The notes beneath the pieces are model-generated. The model saw only the letters and a list, made by a program, of their open reading frames with translations. It did no database searches and was not told the origin of the DNA. A DNA stretch of 64,000 nt from Sporosarcina luteola (GTDB lineage: Bacteria; Bacillota; Bacilli; Bacillales_A; Planococcaceae), in assembly GCF_023715535.1 (NCBI RefSeq), contig NZ_JAMBOI010000014.1, forward strand, positions 1 to 64,000, written 5' to 3'. The position numbers were made by a program, and so were the translations under genes. This document shows positions 54,926-64,000 of this stretch, piece after piece. Every line of letters begins with the position of its first letter. The stretch's first letter is position 1.

Positions 54926-55240
54926 ATGAAAGTGAAGGATTTTGTAGCAGGAGTTTTAACAGGCGTTGCTGCCGGGCTCGTTGTCAACCAGGCAATCGGG
55001 AAGATGAACCCGAATACTCCGGCTGAGCATGTCTTGGATGCAGTGAAAGATGCTTTCAAAAAAGAAGGTCCGATCGACGGTTCGTGGATCGTCATGAAAC
55101 CTGAACCGTTTACAAACAATGTTCTGTCGATGGAAGTGTACCGTGGCGGCGTTACTAGAATCCGTAATGGCGAACTGGAGCAATTTGAATTTGCAGCTAA
55201 CTCGCATACAGGCACCGTCGTCGAATTGATCCAAAAATGA
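54926..55240 (+). CDS. ytzB: YtzB, small PepSY-like protein
   Basis: 104 residues. An N-terminal hydrophobic segment (FVAGVLTGVAAGLVVNQAIG, about 5-24) is likely a membrane anchor or uncleaved signal. A PepSY-like domain follows: SWIVMKPEPFTNNVLSMEVYRGGVTRIRNGE. PepSY proteins often inhibit peptidases; here this is only inferred, though a peptidase gene (ytoP) is divergent next door. GGAGGGGG precedes the ATG. It is monocistronic. Confidence 0.83.
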   Translation: MKVKDFVAGVLTGVAAGLVVNQAIGKMNPNTPAEHVLDAVKDAFKKEGPIDGSWIVMKPEPFTNNVLSMEVYRGGVTRIRNGELEQFEFAANSHTGTVVELIQK

Positions 55241-55261
55241 CCGTACATGACCGCGCATACT

Positions 55262-55309
55262 AAAAGCAGCAGGTGAAGGAGTAAAATGCCCTCCACGCCT
55301 GCTGTTTTT
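55262..55309. terminator. Bidirectional terminator, ytzB / ytnP
   Basis: Outer stem CAGCAGG / CCTGCTG and inner GGAG / CTCC pairing, AAAA before and TTTTT after, between convergent ytzB and ytnP. Confidence 0.82.
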
Positions 55310-55314
55310 GTGAT

Positions 55315-56160
55315 TTATCTTGTACGCTCGACCGCTTCAGTAATTTCTTTACCGCTTTCATCCCACTGGACGAGACGGTAAACAGCGTCATGATAAAAGA
55401 TGAAACGATATCGGTTCGCCAATGCTTCTTTCATTAGCTTTTCCTTTGCAAATATCGAAGTCATTGGGTAGTCGTCATAAGCCAAAACCCATAATGGATT
55501 GCTATGCGCATGCGTCGGCATGATATCCCCCATATGCAGAATCGTTTCCCCGTTTCGAGTCAATTTGATGACACTATGTCCGTCACTATGTCCACCTGTG
55601 TGAATCATTTCGATTCCGGGCAGCACTTCAACCCGGCCTTCGAATGTTTTCACCTGATGCTGGACGGGCTCCCAGTTCTCCTTCCAATACGTATTCCTTG
55701 AACGGATATTGGGATTCCGCATTTCATCCCACTCGACTTGTGATACATGAATTTCCGCATTCGGAAAAATTGACACGAGCTCATCATTTGCCCACCCCGT
55801 CAAACCCGCGGCATGGTCATTATGCAAATGGGTCATGAGGACAATATCGATATCGGCAGGTGTCAGTCCAAGCTCTGCCAAACCTTCCTCTACTCGCGTT
55901 TCGGAACGGACACCGAGATTTCGCTTTTGCTTGTCCGAAAGCTTCCCTTTCCCGATGCCTGAGTCTATGAGGATATGTTTCCCTTCATAGGAAATATAGA
56001 TCGGATCTGTCCGAAGTTCGATCAAGTTGTTCTCATCAACATTGTATTTACGCGACCATAACGCTTTCGGGACGACCCCGAACATCGTGCCTCCATCGAG
56101 AAAATTGACTCCCCCATCGAGCCATGTTAGTTTCATATCGTGAAAATTGTATGTATCCAA
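55315..56160 (-). CDS. ytnP: YtnP, metallo-beta-lactamase-fold lactonase
   Basis: 281-residue zinc hydrolase. The metal motif [11 protein letters not shown] (HxHxDH), [11 protein letters not shown] and [10 protein letters not shown] are intact. B. subtilis YtnP is a quorum-quenching lactonase that blocks Streptomyces signalling; the same activity is inferred. The start is TTG, nine bases after AAAAGGGG, giving [17 protein letters not shown] and the same length as YtnP. An ATG three codons earlier is too close to that site. It begins 19 bases after the trmB stop, so it is co-transcribed with trmB. Confidence 0.92.
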   Translation of the reverse strand: MDTYNFHDMKLTWLDGGVNFLDGGTMFGVVPKALWSRKYNVDENNLIELRTDPIYISYEGKHILIDSGIGKGKLSDKQKRNLGVRSETRVEEGLAELGLTPADIDIVLMTHLHNDHAAGLTGWANDELVSIFPNAEIHVSQVEWDEMRNPNIRSRNTYWKENWEPVQHQVKTFEGRVEVLPGIEMIHTGGHSDGHSVIKLTRNGETILHMGDIMPTHAHSNPLWVLAYDDYPMTSIFAKEKLMKEALANRYRFIFYHDAVYRLVQWDESGKEITEAVERTR

Positions 56161-56179
56161 ACAAAACATCCCCTTTTCA

Positions 56180-56824
56180 TCAATTATTGAACATTGCTTC
56201 CAACCGGTAGATCGGCTGCCCCTTTGCTGAGAACTTTTCTTCATACTCTGTCATAATATTATCTTCGGGCATTTCCGCATGTAAATCTAGCGATACGTCC
56301 TTGAGGATCATTCCATAAGCAGACATGGACACGAGCGAGTACTCGAACAACTTCCTATTATCTGTCTTGAAGTGGATTTCCCCTCTATTTTTCAGTACCG
56401 ACTCGTAGCGGGCCAAAAACGATTCGTGGGTCAAACGTCGTTTTGCATGACGAAATTTAGGCCATGGATCGGAAAAATTCAAGTAAATCCTGTCCAATTC
56501 CCCTGCTTGGAATAAATCCCCCAAATTCGCGCCATTTCCTCTAAGAAGCCGTAGATTAGAAGGCTTCTCCGCCTCAAGTACCTTTTCCAGGGCAGACACG
56601 ATCACATTGTCGAAATGCTCGATTCCGATATAGTTGACGTCCGGATTGGCGATCGCCATTCCGATAATAAATTGCCCTTTCCCCGTCCCTACTTCCACAT
56701 GTATCGGGTTTTCATTGCCGAAAACCGATTTCCAATCTATTGATGTTCCTTCTTCTTCGTGGATCAGCACATCAGGATGCTCTGCCATGAAATCTTTTGC
56801 CCATGGTTTATTGCGAAGCCGCAT
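56180..56824 (-). CDS. trmB: tRNA (guanine-N7-)-methyltransferase TrmB
   Basis: Methylates G46 in the tRNA variable loop. It has 214 residues with the SAM motif [15 protein letters not shown] (about 62), the conserved [21 protein letters not shown] (about 145) and the C-terminal TEYEEKF. The start is taken as ATG giving [12 protein letters not shown]; a TTG two codons earlier (56830) is possible and the Shine-Dalgarno (GAGTG) is weak. It follows the NERD gene by 18 bases and precedes ytnP. Confidence 0.93.
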   Translation of the reverse strand: MRLRNKPWAKDFMAEHPDVLIHEEEGTSIDWKSVFGNENPIHVEVGTGKGQFIIGMAIANPDVNYIGIEHFDNVIVSALEKVLEAEKPSNLRLLRGNGANLGDLFQAGELDRIYLNFSDPWPKFRHAKRRLTHESFLARYESVLKNRGEIHFKTDNRKLFEYSLVSMSAYGMILKDVSLDLHAEMPEDNIMTEYEEKFSAKGQPIYRLEAMFNN

Positions 56825-56842
56825 AATCAATTACACTCATTT

Positions 56843-57832
56843 CTATTCAGTAGTATCGGGTTGCCCCTGCTCATTCTGTTCTTCAAAAAGCCTACTCACT
56901 GCCGTCGTCTGTCCGATATCCAAAATCGATTGTGCGGCCTTGAATTGGTTGAACTTCATCGGCACAGTCGATTTCTGGAGGGAGGCGAACCATTCTTCGT
57001 ACATTCTTCGGTCAATGACGGTTGTATCGAATGGCACACCCGGATAATCGATGTAGCCATTCCTCGAAATGATCAATTTCTTAATAGGAAAATCAATATC
57101 CTGTGCCGAGAAAATTCCCGACACGATCTTTTCCATGCGGTTTAGTCCGATGAGAGGATTCAATACCTTAGATTCCTCGTCCCCATATTTCTTCGTCCAA
57201 AAACGATCGCCCTCACCAATGAAAGCTGCAGCGTCCTCTTTTTCCAACACCGTTATGCATAAGCACTCTATCGGTGTGATAAGAAGAATGTCGAGTTCGA
57301 CAGGCGCCTTTTTCACTTTCAGAATCGGATAATAGAACAGAAGATAGCTGTCAGGAAGCCGCTGCGTGAAGCCCCTCAGCAATGAATCCCTCATAAAGCC
57401 CGGGTCCAGGTTGGATCTCTCCAACATTGTTGAGCTTGCCCATTTCAGTTGGAAATGGAACAGCTGGTCCAAGTAAAGCTTCCGAAGCTGCTCTACATTT
57501 TTTGGATGATAAATGATATTCGGATTAAAATCCAAGACTTCAACATCTTCTTGTCGATCCTTTTCCGCCTCAATCGGCTTTACTTCTTCCAAACGGCCTT
57601 TCCGATTGCCGAACAGACGGAATAGAGGGGAGTACCATTTCCCCTCCTCTGCCTGTTCCTCCTCCTCAGGGACATGCCTCCACTCAGAAAGGTCGGCTCC
57701 GTGCTCCCATTGGGTTTTCATCCGTTTCCACTGGGAATTTTTCAGACGGATATATTGTGTTGGATACCGTGATAGATCATTTTCGTAGCGAGATACATAA
57801 TCAAGCAGTTTGACGAGCTGCGCCAATTTCAT
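56843..57832 (-). CDS. NERD-domain (nuclease-related) protein
   Basis: 329 residues. The middle and C-terminal parts contain a NERD-like segment: LLRGFTQRLPDSYLLFYYPILK, then VELDILLITPIECLCITVLE, resembling the Asp-x-x-hydrophobic core of restriction-like nucleases. A charged linker (about 65-105) separates a helical N terminus. Whether it cleaves nucleic acid is not known. GGAG is only three bases before the ATG, so a slightly later start is possible. In B. subtilis ytmP occupies the position next to trmB; this gene is different. Confidence 0.8.
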   Translation of the reverse strand: MKLAQLVKLLDYVSRYENDLSRYPTQYIRLKNSQWKRMKTQWEHGADLSEWRHVPEEEEQAEEGKWYSPLFRLFGNRKGRLEEVKPIEAEKDRQEDVEVLDFNPNIIYHPKNVEQLRKLYLDQLFHFQLKWASSTMLERSNLDPGFMRDSLLRGFTQRLPDSYLLFYYPILKVKKAPVELDILLITPIECLCITVLEKEDAAAFIGEGDRFWTKKYGDEESKVLNPLIGLNRMEKIVSGIFSAQDIDFPIKKLIISRNGYIDYPGVPFDTTVIDRRMYEEWFASLQKSTVPMKFNQFKAAQSILDIGQTTAVSRLFEEQNEQGQPDTTE

Positions 57833-57859
57833 CCACTCCGATCAGTATGGCAATGTTCA

Positions 57860-58714
57860 TTAATCCCCCGCCACGGACAACGGAATCTGCCGCGCGAATG
57901 CTTCCTGCAATCTTCTCGTTACCACTCCCGGCGTTCCTGCACCGACAGCTTTTTCATCGATTAACACGACAGGGGTAATCTCCGAGGTTGTCGATGTAAT
58001 GAAAAATTCATCCATTGCGTACATCTCTTCAGGTGTGAATGCCCTCTCTTCGACTGGAATTTCGTTTTCCTTACAAAGCTTCAACACCACTTGGCGTGTG
58101 ATTCCGTTCAGAATAAGATTTGTTGCCGGATGAGTAATGACAACGCCGTCTTTCACACCAAATGCATTTGAAGATGATCCTTCCGTGACAACCCCGTCGC
58201 GAACAAAAATCGCTTCTGCACAGCCCGCTTCAAAAGCCTCTTGTTTCGCCAGAACATTGGCTAGCAAATTCAAACTTTTAATATCACAGCGAAGCCAACG
58301 AACGTCGTCAACCGATTTCACTGAGACTCCGCCCTCAATATTGCTCAAAGGCCTTGGATTATGGATTGCATATGCAGTAACAACTGGAGTTACTGATACC
58401 TCCGGGAACTGATGGACCCTCGCAGAAGCTCCTCGTGTAACTTGCATATAAATATGGCCGGTCATCACTTCGTTCACCTTGACCAATTCTTTCGCAATGT
58501 CAATCAGCTGCTGTTCAGAGTAAGGGATGGCCATCTTGATTTTCGAGGCGCTTTGGAACAGGCGCCCGATGTGTTCCTCGGCAGTATACAACTCGCCGTC
58601 ATACACTTTTACGACTTCATACACCCCATCACCGAAGTAGTATCCTCTGTCATCAATCGAGATAGTTAAGCTGTCTTTACTAGTGAATTGGCCATCGATA
58701 AAATAAGTAGTCAT
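57860..58714 (-). CDS. dat: D-amino-acid aminotransferase
   Basis: Fold-type IV PLP enzyme of 284 residues making D-glutamate from D-alanine and 2-oxoglutarate for peptidoglycan. It has the signature FIDGQFTSKDSLTISIDDRGYYFGDGVYE, the PLP lysine in RCDIKSLNLLANVLAK (about 145) and the cofactor-binding EGSSSNAFGV and LNGITRQVVL. Its start overlaps the pepV stop (ATGA), indicating coupling. Pairing with a D/L dipeptidase suggests shared amino acid supply for the wall. Confidence 0.95.
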   Translation of the reverse strand: MTTYFIDGQFTSKDSLTISIDDRGYYFGDGVYEVVKVYDGELYTAEEHIGRLFQSASKIKMAIPYSEQQLIDIAKELVKVNEVMTGHIYMQVTRGASARVHQFPEVSVTPVVTAYAIHNPRPLSNIEGGVSVKSVDDVRWLRCDIKSLNLLANVLAKQEAFEAGCAEAIFVRDGVVTEGSSSNAFGVKDGVVITHPATNLILNGITRQVVLKLCKENEIPVEERAFTPEEMYAMDEFFITSTTSEITPVVLIDEKAVGAGTPGVVTRRLQEAFARQIPLSVAGD

Positions 58715-60123
58715 TCGTTTTCCCCTTCTCCTTCATTGGATGTAAGACGGCTGATCGCTTCCGTGTAAATGGCGGTCGCCTTTACTAAGTCCTCTATATA
58801 TACATATTCATCCGCTTGGTGAGCGACATCTTCCCTGCCAGGGAAGAGCATACCGAATGCGACGCCTTTATCGAGCATGCGCGCATACGTGCCGCCGCCA
58901 ATTGACAGCAACTCCGCTTCTTCACCAGTATAGGACGTATAAATCTCTTGCAACGTTTTGATAAAAGGATCATTTGCATCGACATGATGAGGCTTCGAGT
59001 TGGACTTCACTTCCATAGTAAAAGGAGTATCCTTCAACCGATCGTTGCACGTTCCGATTTTCTCCTCAAATGGATAGGTGACGGAATACCGCATGCTCAC
59101 TTCAATCCGGCCACCTTGTTCGGGAGTGAATGAGACGATGCCGGCATTCAAGGTCGTATCGCCCGAAACTTCATCATTATAAGCTAACCCTAGATAGCGC
59201 CCTCGAGTTTCTGTCCCGAATGCGTCGAGTATGAATTGGGTGAAATCCTTTGATTCACCTTCTTCGAAAATCTTATTCAGGAATGTCGCAAGGAGAACAG
59301 CCGCATTCACACCGTTATCCGGCTCCATCGCATGGGCGGACTTGCCGTGGAAAGTTAAAAATGCTTCCCCATTTTTCTCAACGATTGATGCTGCCATGTC
59401 ATGCATATTCATGAAGCTTTCAAATTTACTATGGATATCCTTGAGATCGAAACCTTTAATTTGCGCTTCCGCATAATCAGGTACCATATTCGTACGATCG
59501 CCTGACTTGAAATACTGAAGCTGCCCATCTGCTTTTTCAGTCTTCTGTGTAAAGACTACTGTTGAAATCCCCTTTTCCGCGTTTATGATCGGAAAATCAG
59601 CGTCAGGTGCAAAACCGATCGTAGGCATCTCTTCTTTTTCGAAGTAACGTTTCACACAGCGGAAACCACTCTCTTCATCCGTCCCGATAATGAGGCGGAC
59701 TCTTTTATTCAAAGGAACTCCTGCTTCCTTCACCAATTTCATGGCATGCCAGGCAGCGATTGTCGGCCCCTTGTCATCAATTGCACCGCGACCGAATAGT
59801 TTCCCATCCTTCACAGTCCCGTCAAAAGGACCGAATGTCCAATTTCCTCCAGCGGGCACCACATCGACGTGGCAAAGGATGCCAAGCAGTTCATCGCCTT
59901 CGCCCATTTCAATATGGCCAGCCATATTATCGATGTTTTTCACTGTGAATCCAGCTTTCCTGCCTTCCTCCAGCAGCCAATCAAGCGCTCGCTTAGGTTC
60001 CGGTCCAAACGGTGCCTCCTCTGTCGCCAAATTTTCATCCAGTACGGACGGAATGGAAACCAATTGCTTCAAATCATGAATCAAAAGCTCTTCTTTCTCC
60101 GACACTTTCTCTTTCCAATTCAC
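58711..60123 (-). CDS. pepV: Dipeptidase PepV (M20 family)
   Basis: Zinc dipeptidase of 470 residues that cleaves dipeptides, including some with an N-terminal D-residue. Metal motifs are ILCHVDVVPAGGNWTFGPFD, GRGAIDDKGPTIAAWHAMK and GTDEESGFRCVKRYFEKEE; SIGGGTYARML and GMLFPGREDVAHQADE lie near the C terminus. Three close starts exist (GTG 60135, TTG 60126, GTG 60123). I prefer 60123 because AAGGTG lies nine bases upstream and MNWKEKV resembles the homologue. dat overlaps its end by four bases. Confidence 0.93.
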   Translation of the reverse strand: MNWKEKVSEKEELLIHDLKQLVSIPSVLDENLATEEAPFGPEPKRALDWLLEEGRKAGFTVKNIDNMAGHIEMGEGDELLGILCHVDVVPAGGNWTFGPFDGTVKDGKLFGRGAIDDKGPTIAAWHAMKLVKEAGVPLNKRVRLIIGTDEESGFRCVKRYFEKEEMPTIGFAPDADFPIINAEKGISTVVFTQKTEKADGQLQYFKSGDRTNMVPDYAEAQIKGFDLKDIHSKFESFMNMHDMAASIVEKNGEAFLTFHGKSAHAMEPDNGVNAAVLLATFLNKIFEEGESKDFTQFILDAFGTETRGRYLGLAYNDEVSGDTTLNAGIVSFTPEQGGRIEVSMRYSVTYPFEEKIGTCNDRLKDTPFTMEVKSNSKPHHVDANDPFIKTLQEIYTSYTGEEAELLSIGGGTYARMLDKGVAFGMLFPGREDVAHQADEYVYIEDLVKATAIYTEAISRLTSNEGEGENE

Positions 60124-60390
60124 CAATTCAAGCACCTTCTTTCCTGATACCCTATTTTCACATGTTCAGCTAAGAAAATAAAGGGCAAAACATTTCTTAC
60201 AGAACTTTTACAAAAAATTCATGTACTATTAGCAAAAATGAGTTATACTTACATTGTCAGAACATTGCATCTGACGCAACGTTCTGATGAAAGGAGTGCA
60301 TTGTCGGGGGCTATTTCAACTAGCATAGGTACATTCAATAGTCTCATGCCCATCGTTTTGGAAAATGAAGATGAAGGAGTGGTTCCAAAG

Positions 60391-60612
60391 TTGAATCCAG
60401 CTACTGGTCGTATGCTTACCCGCATCAAGGACGTATATTTATATATCCTTGACAGGGGTATTGTCACAACGGAAAATGTGGTCGAAGAATTCGGCATCAC
60501 AAACCGCACAGCGCAAAGGGACTTGAATGTCCTTGAATACAACGAGCTCATAACAAGCCCTGCCCGCGGAAAATGGACGACAACTCAGAAAAAAGTTAAA
60601 TTGTCTTCCTGA
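60391..60612 (+). CDS. ytzE: YtzE, small DeoR-type HTH protein
   Basis: 73-residue protein that is essentially one DeoR-like winged helix: GRMLTRIKDVYLYILDRGIV then TTENVVEEFGITNRTAQRDLNVLEYNELI, ending in RGKWTTTQKKVKLSS. It lacks the sugar-phosphate domain of full DeoR regulators. It should bind DNA; targets are unknown. The start is TTG, giving MNPATGRML, with GGAG 11 bases upstream and the size of B. subtilis YtzE. The frame stays open to 60238 with no recognisable sequence. It is convergent with ytzG. Confidence 0.85.
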   Translation: MNPATGRMLTRIKDVYLYILDRGIVTTENVVEEFGITNRTAQRDLNVLEYNELITSPARGKWTTTQKKVKLSS

Positions 60613-60634
60613 CATCACTTCAATCTAAGATAAG

Positions 60635-60672
60635 AAAAAGGCTGAACCGCTTCAACCGGTTCAGCCCTTTTC
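60635..60672. terminator. Bidirectional terminator, ytzE / ytzG
   Basis: Stem GGCTGAACCG / CGGTTCAGCC with loop CTTCAAC, AAAAA before and TTTT after. The second arm covers the ytzG stop codon. Confidence 0.92.
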
Positions 60673-61377
60673 ATGGTGGAGCATTGCGACTTCCTCATCC
60701 GTCAGCTCCCTGTATTCCCCTAAACGTAAGGAGTCATCCAACTCCAACGGCCCCATCGACAGACGTTTCAAATAGACGACCCGCTTCCCGACCGCTTCGA
60801 ACATCCGCTTCACTTGATGGAACTTCCCTTCCGTGATCGTCAACTCAATTTCAGACGTTTCACCAGAATGCAACACGCGAAGCTGTCCAGGTTTCGTGAA
60901 GTAGCCGTCGTCCAATGTCAGCCCTTCCGCGAACTTTTCGATATCGGTCTCATCGACCTTACCATTGATATGTGCGTAATACGTTTTCGGAACTTCCTTT
61001 TTCGGCGACAATAACTCATGGGCTAGCTTACCGTCATTTGTAATCAGCAAGAACCCTTCCGTATCCTTATCGAGCCGTCCTACCGGAAACGGTTCGAAAT
61101 GTCGGTGTTCCCCATCCAGCAGATCGATGACGGTACGGTCCCGATCATCCTCCGTAGCGGAGATGACGCCTTGCGGTTTATTCAACATCAAATAAATGAA
61201 CTCTTTGTAGACGACCCGCTCACCGAGGATCGTCACCTCATCCTTTTCCGGATCTACGTGAAGCGCCGGATCCTTAACCAGTTCGGAATTTACCTGTACG
61301 GCGCCTTTTTTTAAAAGTTGCCTGACTTCCTTACGCGAGCCGAAGCCCATATTTGCCAATAATTTATCTAAACGCAT
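60661..61377 (-). CDS. ytzG: RsuA-family 16S rRNA pseudouridine synthase
   Basis: 238 residues: an N-terminal S4 RNA-binding domain (MRLDKLLANMGFGSRKEVRQ) followed by the RsuA catalytic domain with FPVGRLDKDTEGFLLITND, which holds the catalytic Asp, and EGKFHQVKRMFEAVGKRVVYL. It is predicted to make the pseudouridine at position 516 of 16S rRNA. It starts three bases after the ytgP stop, and its GGAGG lies inside the end of ytgP, so the two are translationally coupled. Confidence 0.93.
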   Translation of the reverse strand: MRLDKLLANMGFGSRKEVRQLLKKGAVQVNSELVKDPALHVDPEKDEVTILGERVVYKEFIYLMLNKPQGVISATEDDRDRTVIDLLDGEHRHFEPFPVGRLDKDTEGFLLITNDGKLAHELLSPKKEVPKTYYAHINGKVDETDIEKFAEGLTLDDGYFTKPGQLRVLHSGETSEIELTITEGKFHQVKRMFEAVGKRVVYLKRLSMGPLELDDSLRLGEYRELTDEEVAMLHHEKG

Positions 61378-61380
61378 TAT

Positions 61381-62997
61381 TCACCCTCCAAAACCAAGCT
61401 TCTTTGTTATCCTTGTCAATCTGTCGCCAAACAGCTTCTGTGCAAGCCCGGATTTCAATGAAAGTGCTCCATAGACTACTACTCCGACAAGCGCGCAAAT
61501 CATCACATAAAGTAGCGCCTGCATCTTGCCACTGACAGGACTGAATGCGAGCAGCCCTTTTAATGTATAGTGAACGGCAATGAACATGACCACATTGAAG
61601 ATCCCGATAAGGATGAGACGTCTGAACACCATCCTTGAACGGTAATGAAGGACTCTTGAAATGACATAAATATTAATGCAGACCGCGGCTCCATATCCGA
61701 TTGCCGTAGCTGCAATTGCGCCGTTCACTTCGAAAAGCTTGATGAGCGGGATATTCAAAGTCATCTTAATTAATAGGCCCGTCAACGAAGTGAAGATGAT
61801 CCATTTATGTCTATCGATTCCTTGGAGGATGGCGGCTGTTACTGTAAAGAGGCCGAACAAAATAGCAACGGGAGCGTAAGAGGCGAGAACCTCCGCACCG
61901 ACCGTACTTTTACTATATAGGAACGTATAGGTTTCATTCGACAGGACAATTAAACCAAGTACCATCGGAACGGTCAGAAACAGCATGATTTGAAACGTTT
62001 GATCGAGTGAGCGCGTAATTCCCTTCTGATCTTTATTTGTATAATAACTTGTAATGACTGGAATTAAAGCCATCGAAAAACCGGTAGCCACCATAACTGG
62101 AATCATGACGACTTTATGCGTCAAAAAGTTGAGCATTGCAAAGTAGTCATCCATTACGTCCGATAGGCCAATCGATTTCATCGCATTGTTGAATGTAATC
62201 ATATCTACAAATTGGTAGAGAGGATTAATGACTCCGACAAGGACAAATGGGATTGTATAACCTATTACTTCTTTATACATATCAAGAAAAGTAATATCGC
62301 TTGCCCGCGGACTGCTCGCATATAGTTGATTGAATTCGGGTTTATACTTCATCCAATATTTATATAAAACTGCAAGGCCAGCAACTGCGCCAATGAATGC
62401 GGCAAATACCGCAAATTTCACAGCTGTCCTAGGAGAAAGATCCATGACGTTCACTACAATGAACGCTCCAAGCAACACAAAAAGAATTCGAATAATCTGC
62501 TCAACAAGTTGAGAAACAGAAGTCGGTTCAAACTTCTGGTTACCTTGAAGATACCCACGTACAATACTCATCAATGGGACAACAAGTAGCGCATAACTCA
62601 CCCACCGAATCACGGATGTAACTTCCGCCATCGTATATCTTTGGTCATCATCGACCACGACAAGATGCGCAATAGGTTCAGCCAGAAAAAATAATATTAA
62701 GAACGACAATATGCCTGTAACTACCATGACTAGCATGCCGGATTTCATTAATTTCCGACCGGTGGCATAGTCGCCCATCGCATTATATTTCGATACGAAT
62801 TTTGAAATGGCAAGTGGTGCACCAGAAATCGCAACTGCCAAAGCTAAATTGTATGGAATGTACGCGTATTGATACAAACCGATATTCTCTATCCCAACAA
62901 TCGCATAAAACGGAATGACGTATAAAAGACCGAGCGCCTTCGATAAAAAGAGCCCGATCGTTAAAATGGCCGTGCCTTTTACAAGGTTTGATGACAT
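61381..62997 (-). CDS. ytgP: YtgP/MurJ-type lipid II flippase
   Basis: 538-residue MOP-superfamily membrane protein with about 14 predicted helices. It begins SSNLVKGTAILTIGLFLSKALGLLYVIPFY. In Firmicutes YtgP proteins are MurJ functional equivalents that flip lipid II outward; polysaccharide transport is the older annotation. GGAAGG precedes the ATG at 62997. It is first of ytgP-ytzG and divergent from ytfP. Several wall genes in this window (murC, dat, the class A PBP) belong to the same pathway. Confidence 0.92.
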   Translation of the reverse strand: MSSNLVKGTAILTIGLFLSKALGLLYVIPFYAIVGIENIGLYQYAYIPYNLALAVAISGAPLAISKFVSKYNAMGDYATGRKLMKSGMLVMVVTGILSFLILFFLAEPIAHLVVVDDDQRYTMAEVTSVIRWVSYALLVVPLMSIVRGYLQGNQKFEPTSVSQLVEQIIRILFVLLGAFIVVNVMDLSPRTAVKFAVFAAFIGAVAGLAVLYKYWMKYKPEFNQLYASSPRASDITFLDMYKEVIGYTIPFVLVGVINPLYQFVDMITFNNAMKSIGLSDVMDDYFAMLNFLTHKVVMIPVMVATGFSMALIPVITSYYTNKDQKGITRSLDQTFQIMLFLTVPMVLGLIVLSNETYTFLYSKSTVGAEVLASYAPVAILFGLFTVTAAILQGIDRHKWIIFTSLTGLLIKMTLNIPLIKLFEVNGAIAATAIGYGAAVCINIYVISRVLHYRSRMVFRRLILIGIFNVVMFIAVHYTLKGLLAFSPVSGKMQALLYVMICALVGVVVYGALSLKSGLAQKLFGDRLTRITKKLGFGG

Positions 62998-63128
62998 AGT
63001 TGATCCTTCCAATCTTAAGTACTACTCGACAAAGCTACTTACCAGTTTACCCCCCGCCGGCGCTTTTAACAATGATTATCGAGCGTATCCATGTATAATA
63101 GAGAAAAACTGAAAGTGTGGTTCCATAT

Positions 63129-64000
63129 ATGTATGACGTCATAATCATCGGTGGGGGTCCCTCAGGACTGATGGCCTCGATCGCTGCAGCCGAACACGGC
63201 AATAAAGTGCTTCTCCTCGACAAAGGGAAGAAGCTTGGGAATAAATTATCCATTTCGGGCGGTGGGAGATGCAATGTTACGAATCGATTGCCGCTTGAAG
63301 AAATCGTGAAGAACATTCCAGGCAACGGAAGATTTTTATACGGTCCGTTTTCCGTCTTCAATAATGAGGATATCATTGCGTTTTTTGAAGGACTCGGGGT
63401 ACCGTTGAAAGAAGAGGATCACGGCCGGATGTTCCCTGTCTCGGATAAAGCGAAAGACGTCGTCAATGCGTTGCTTTCGGAAATGGATCGACTGAATGTC
63501 GAAGTGAGATTATCGACACGCGTGAAGAAATTATTGATGGACGATGAAAGGATTTTGGGTGTACGGCTTGAGGATGGTGAAGAAATCCGAACTCAAGCAG
63601 TCGTTGTCGCGGTAGGCGGAAAGGCTGTTCCGCAAACAGGAAGTACAGGAGACGGATATCCGTGGGCGGAGAAAGCGGGACATACTGTGACGGATCTGTA
63701 TCCGACAGAAGTGCCGTTGCTGTCCGATGAGCCGTTCATCCAGTCGAAGGAATTGCAAGGACTCGCATTGCGCGATGTTGCTGTTTCCGTATTGAATGCC
63801 AAAGGGAAAACCTTGGTTACTCATCAGATGGACATGTTGTTTACCCATTTCGGGTTGAGCGGGCCTGCGATTTTACGTTGCAGCCAGTTCGTCGTGAAGG
63901 AACAGATGAAAAATGGCAAGAAGCCCGTTGATATGAGGATTGATTCTCTTCCTTCCATGAATGAAGAAAAGGCGTTTCAAACGATTCATACGATGTTAAA
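63129..64000 (+). CDS. ytfP: YtfP, HI0933-family FAD-dependent oxidoreductase (3' end cut by window)
   Basis: The first 290 residues of a flavoprotein; no stop occurs before the window end. The N-terminal dinucleotide site is [20 protein letters not shown]. The family signature [13 protein letters not shown] follows at about 43, then a second nucleotide motif [20 protein letters not shown] (about 160) and [12 protein letters not shown]. Family members are BaiN/RdsA-like NAD(P)-dependent oxidoreductases of mostly unknown substrate. The Shine-Dalgarno is weak (GTGTGG). It is divergent from ytgP, and a TATAAT at 63094-63099 could be its -10 box though no clear -35 is seen. Confidence 0.92.
   Translation, partial: MYDVIIIGGGPSGLMASIAAAEHGNKVLLLDKGKKLGNKLSISGGGRCNVTNRLPLEEIVKNIPGNGRFLYGPFSVFNNEDIIAFFEGLGVPLKEEDHGRMFPVSDKAKDVVNALLSEMDRLNVEVRLSTRVKKLLMDDERILGVRLEDGEEIRTQAVVVAVGGKAVPQTGSTGDGYPWAEKAGHTVTDLYPTEVPLLSDEPFIQSKELQGLALRDVAVSVLNAKGKTLVTHQMDMLFTHFGLSGPAILRCSQFVVKEQMKNGKKPVDMRIDSLPSMNEEKAFQTIHTML

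Noticed and set aside
54802..55296. 164-codon minus-strand frame with hydrophobic stretches
   Set aside because: Fully antisense to ytzB, which has a clear ribosome site, domain and terminator.
60238..60390. N-terminal extension of YtzE
   Set aside because: Open frame but without family similarity. The TTG at 60391 gives the expected small-protein length; the upstream part is treated as leader.

Overview
The window is a chromosomal segment from a spore-forming member of the Bacillales, most likely Planococcaceae (Sporosarcina-like). Three things point there. Gene order follows the B. subtilis ytoI-ytxK-sppA-ytcI-sspA-thiI-nifZ-ezrA-ytsP-rpsD-tyrS-acsA-acuABC-ccpA-aroA-ytxGH-murC-sftA-ytpRQ-ytoP-ytzB-ytnP-trmB-ytgP-ytfP neighbourhood. 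There is an alpha/beta-type SASP gene with a clear sigma-G promoter. Intergenic repeats resemble those I remember from Planococcaceae. Family and species placement is inference. Almost everything is core chromosome: no prophage, transposase, CRISPR, rRNA or tRNA gene was found.

Layout. 1-5200: a dispersed repeat, an AT-rich lipoprotein, dnaE, nrnA and ytpI. 5200-10500: ytoI, ytkL, an M24 peptidase, ald and a universal stress protein. 10500-17700: an HD hydrolase, the sppA-yteJ-tpx-ytxK cluster behind a sigma-W-like promoter, rarD, mbcS and sspA. 17700-26800: thiI-nifZ (tRNA thiolation), ezrA (division), ytsP (methionine sulfoxide repair), a methionine gamma-lyase-type enzyme with a cre-like palindrome, a GAF-GGDEF diguanylate cyclase, and rpsD behind a structured leader. 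26800-33200: an acyl-CoA ligase, divergent ligD/ku (end joining), a 21-nt-period array, and tyrS with its T-box. 33200-43000: a class A PBP, acsA with acuABC (acetate activation and its acetylation switch), ccpA and aroA. 43000-51000: a large FtsA-like protein, ytxGH with sigma-B-like and sigma-H-like promoters, a 20-nt-period array, murC and sftA. 51000-64000: ytpR-ytpQ, a second lipoprotein, a DUF84 NTPase, ytoP, ytzB, ytnP-trmB, a NERD protein, pepV-dat, ytzE, ytgP-ytzG and the start of ytfP (cut by the window end).

Themes. Cell-wall and division functions recur (ezrA, PBP, FtsA-like, murC, sftA, ytgP, dat). So does stress and sporulation control (sigma-W sppA, sigma-B/H ytxGH, sigma-G sspA and possibly ku). 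Carbon overflow and acetate metabolism is represented by acsA, acuABC, ccpA and the cre-like site. Many genes start at TTG; such starts were placed from Shine-Dalgarno spacing and remembered Bacillus homologues.

The least explained material is non-coding. There are two phased short-motif arrays (periods 21 and 20 nt, different boxes), each next to an intrinsic terminator, and two copies of a modular three-hairpin element whose linkers are conserved while its stem sequences differ. One copy of that element sits inside the tyrS leader, downstream of the T-box terminator.
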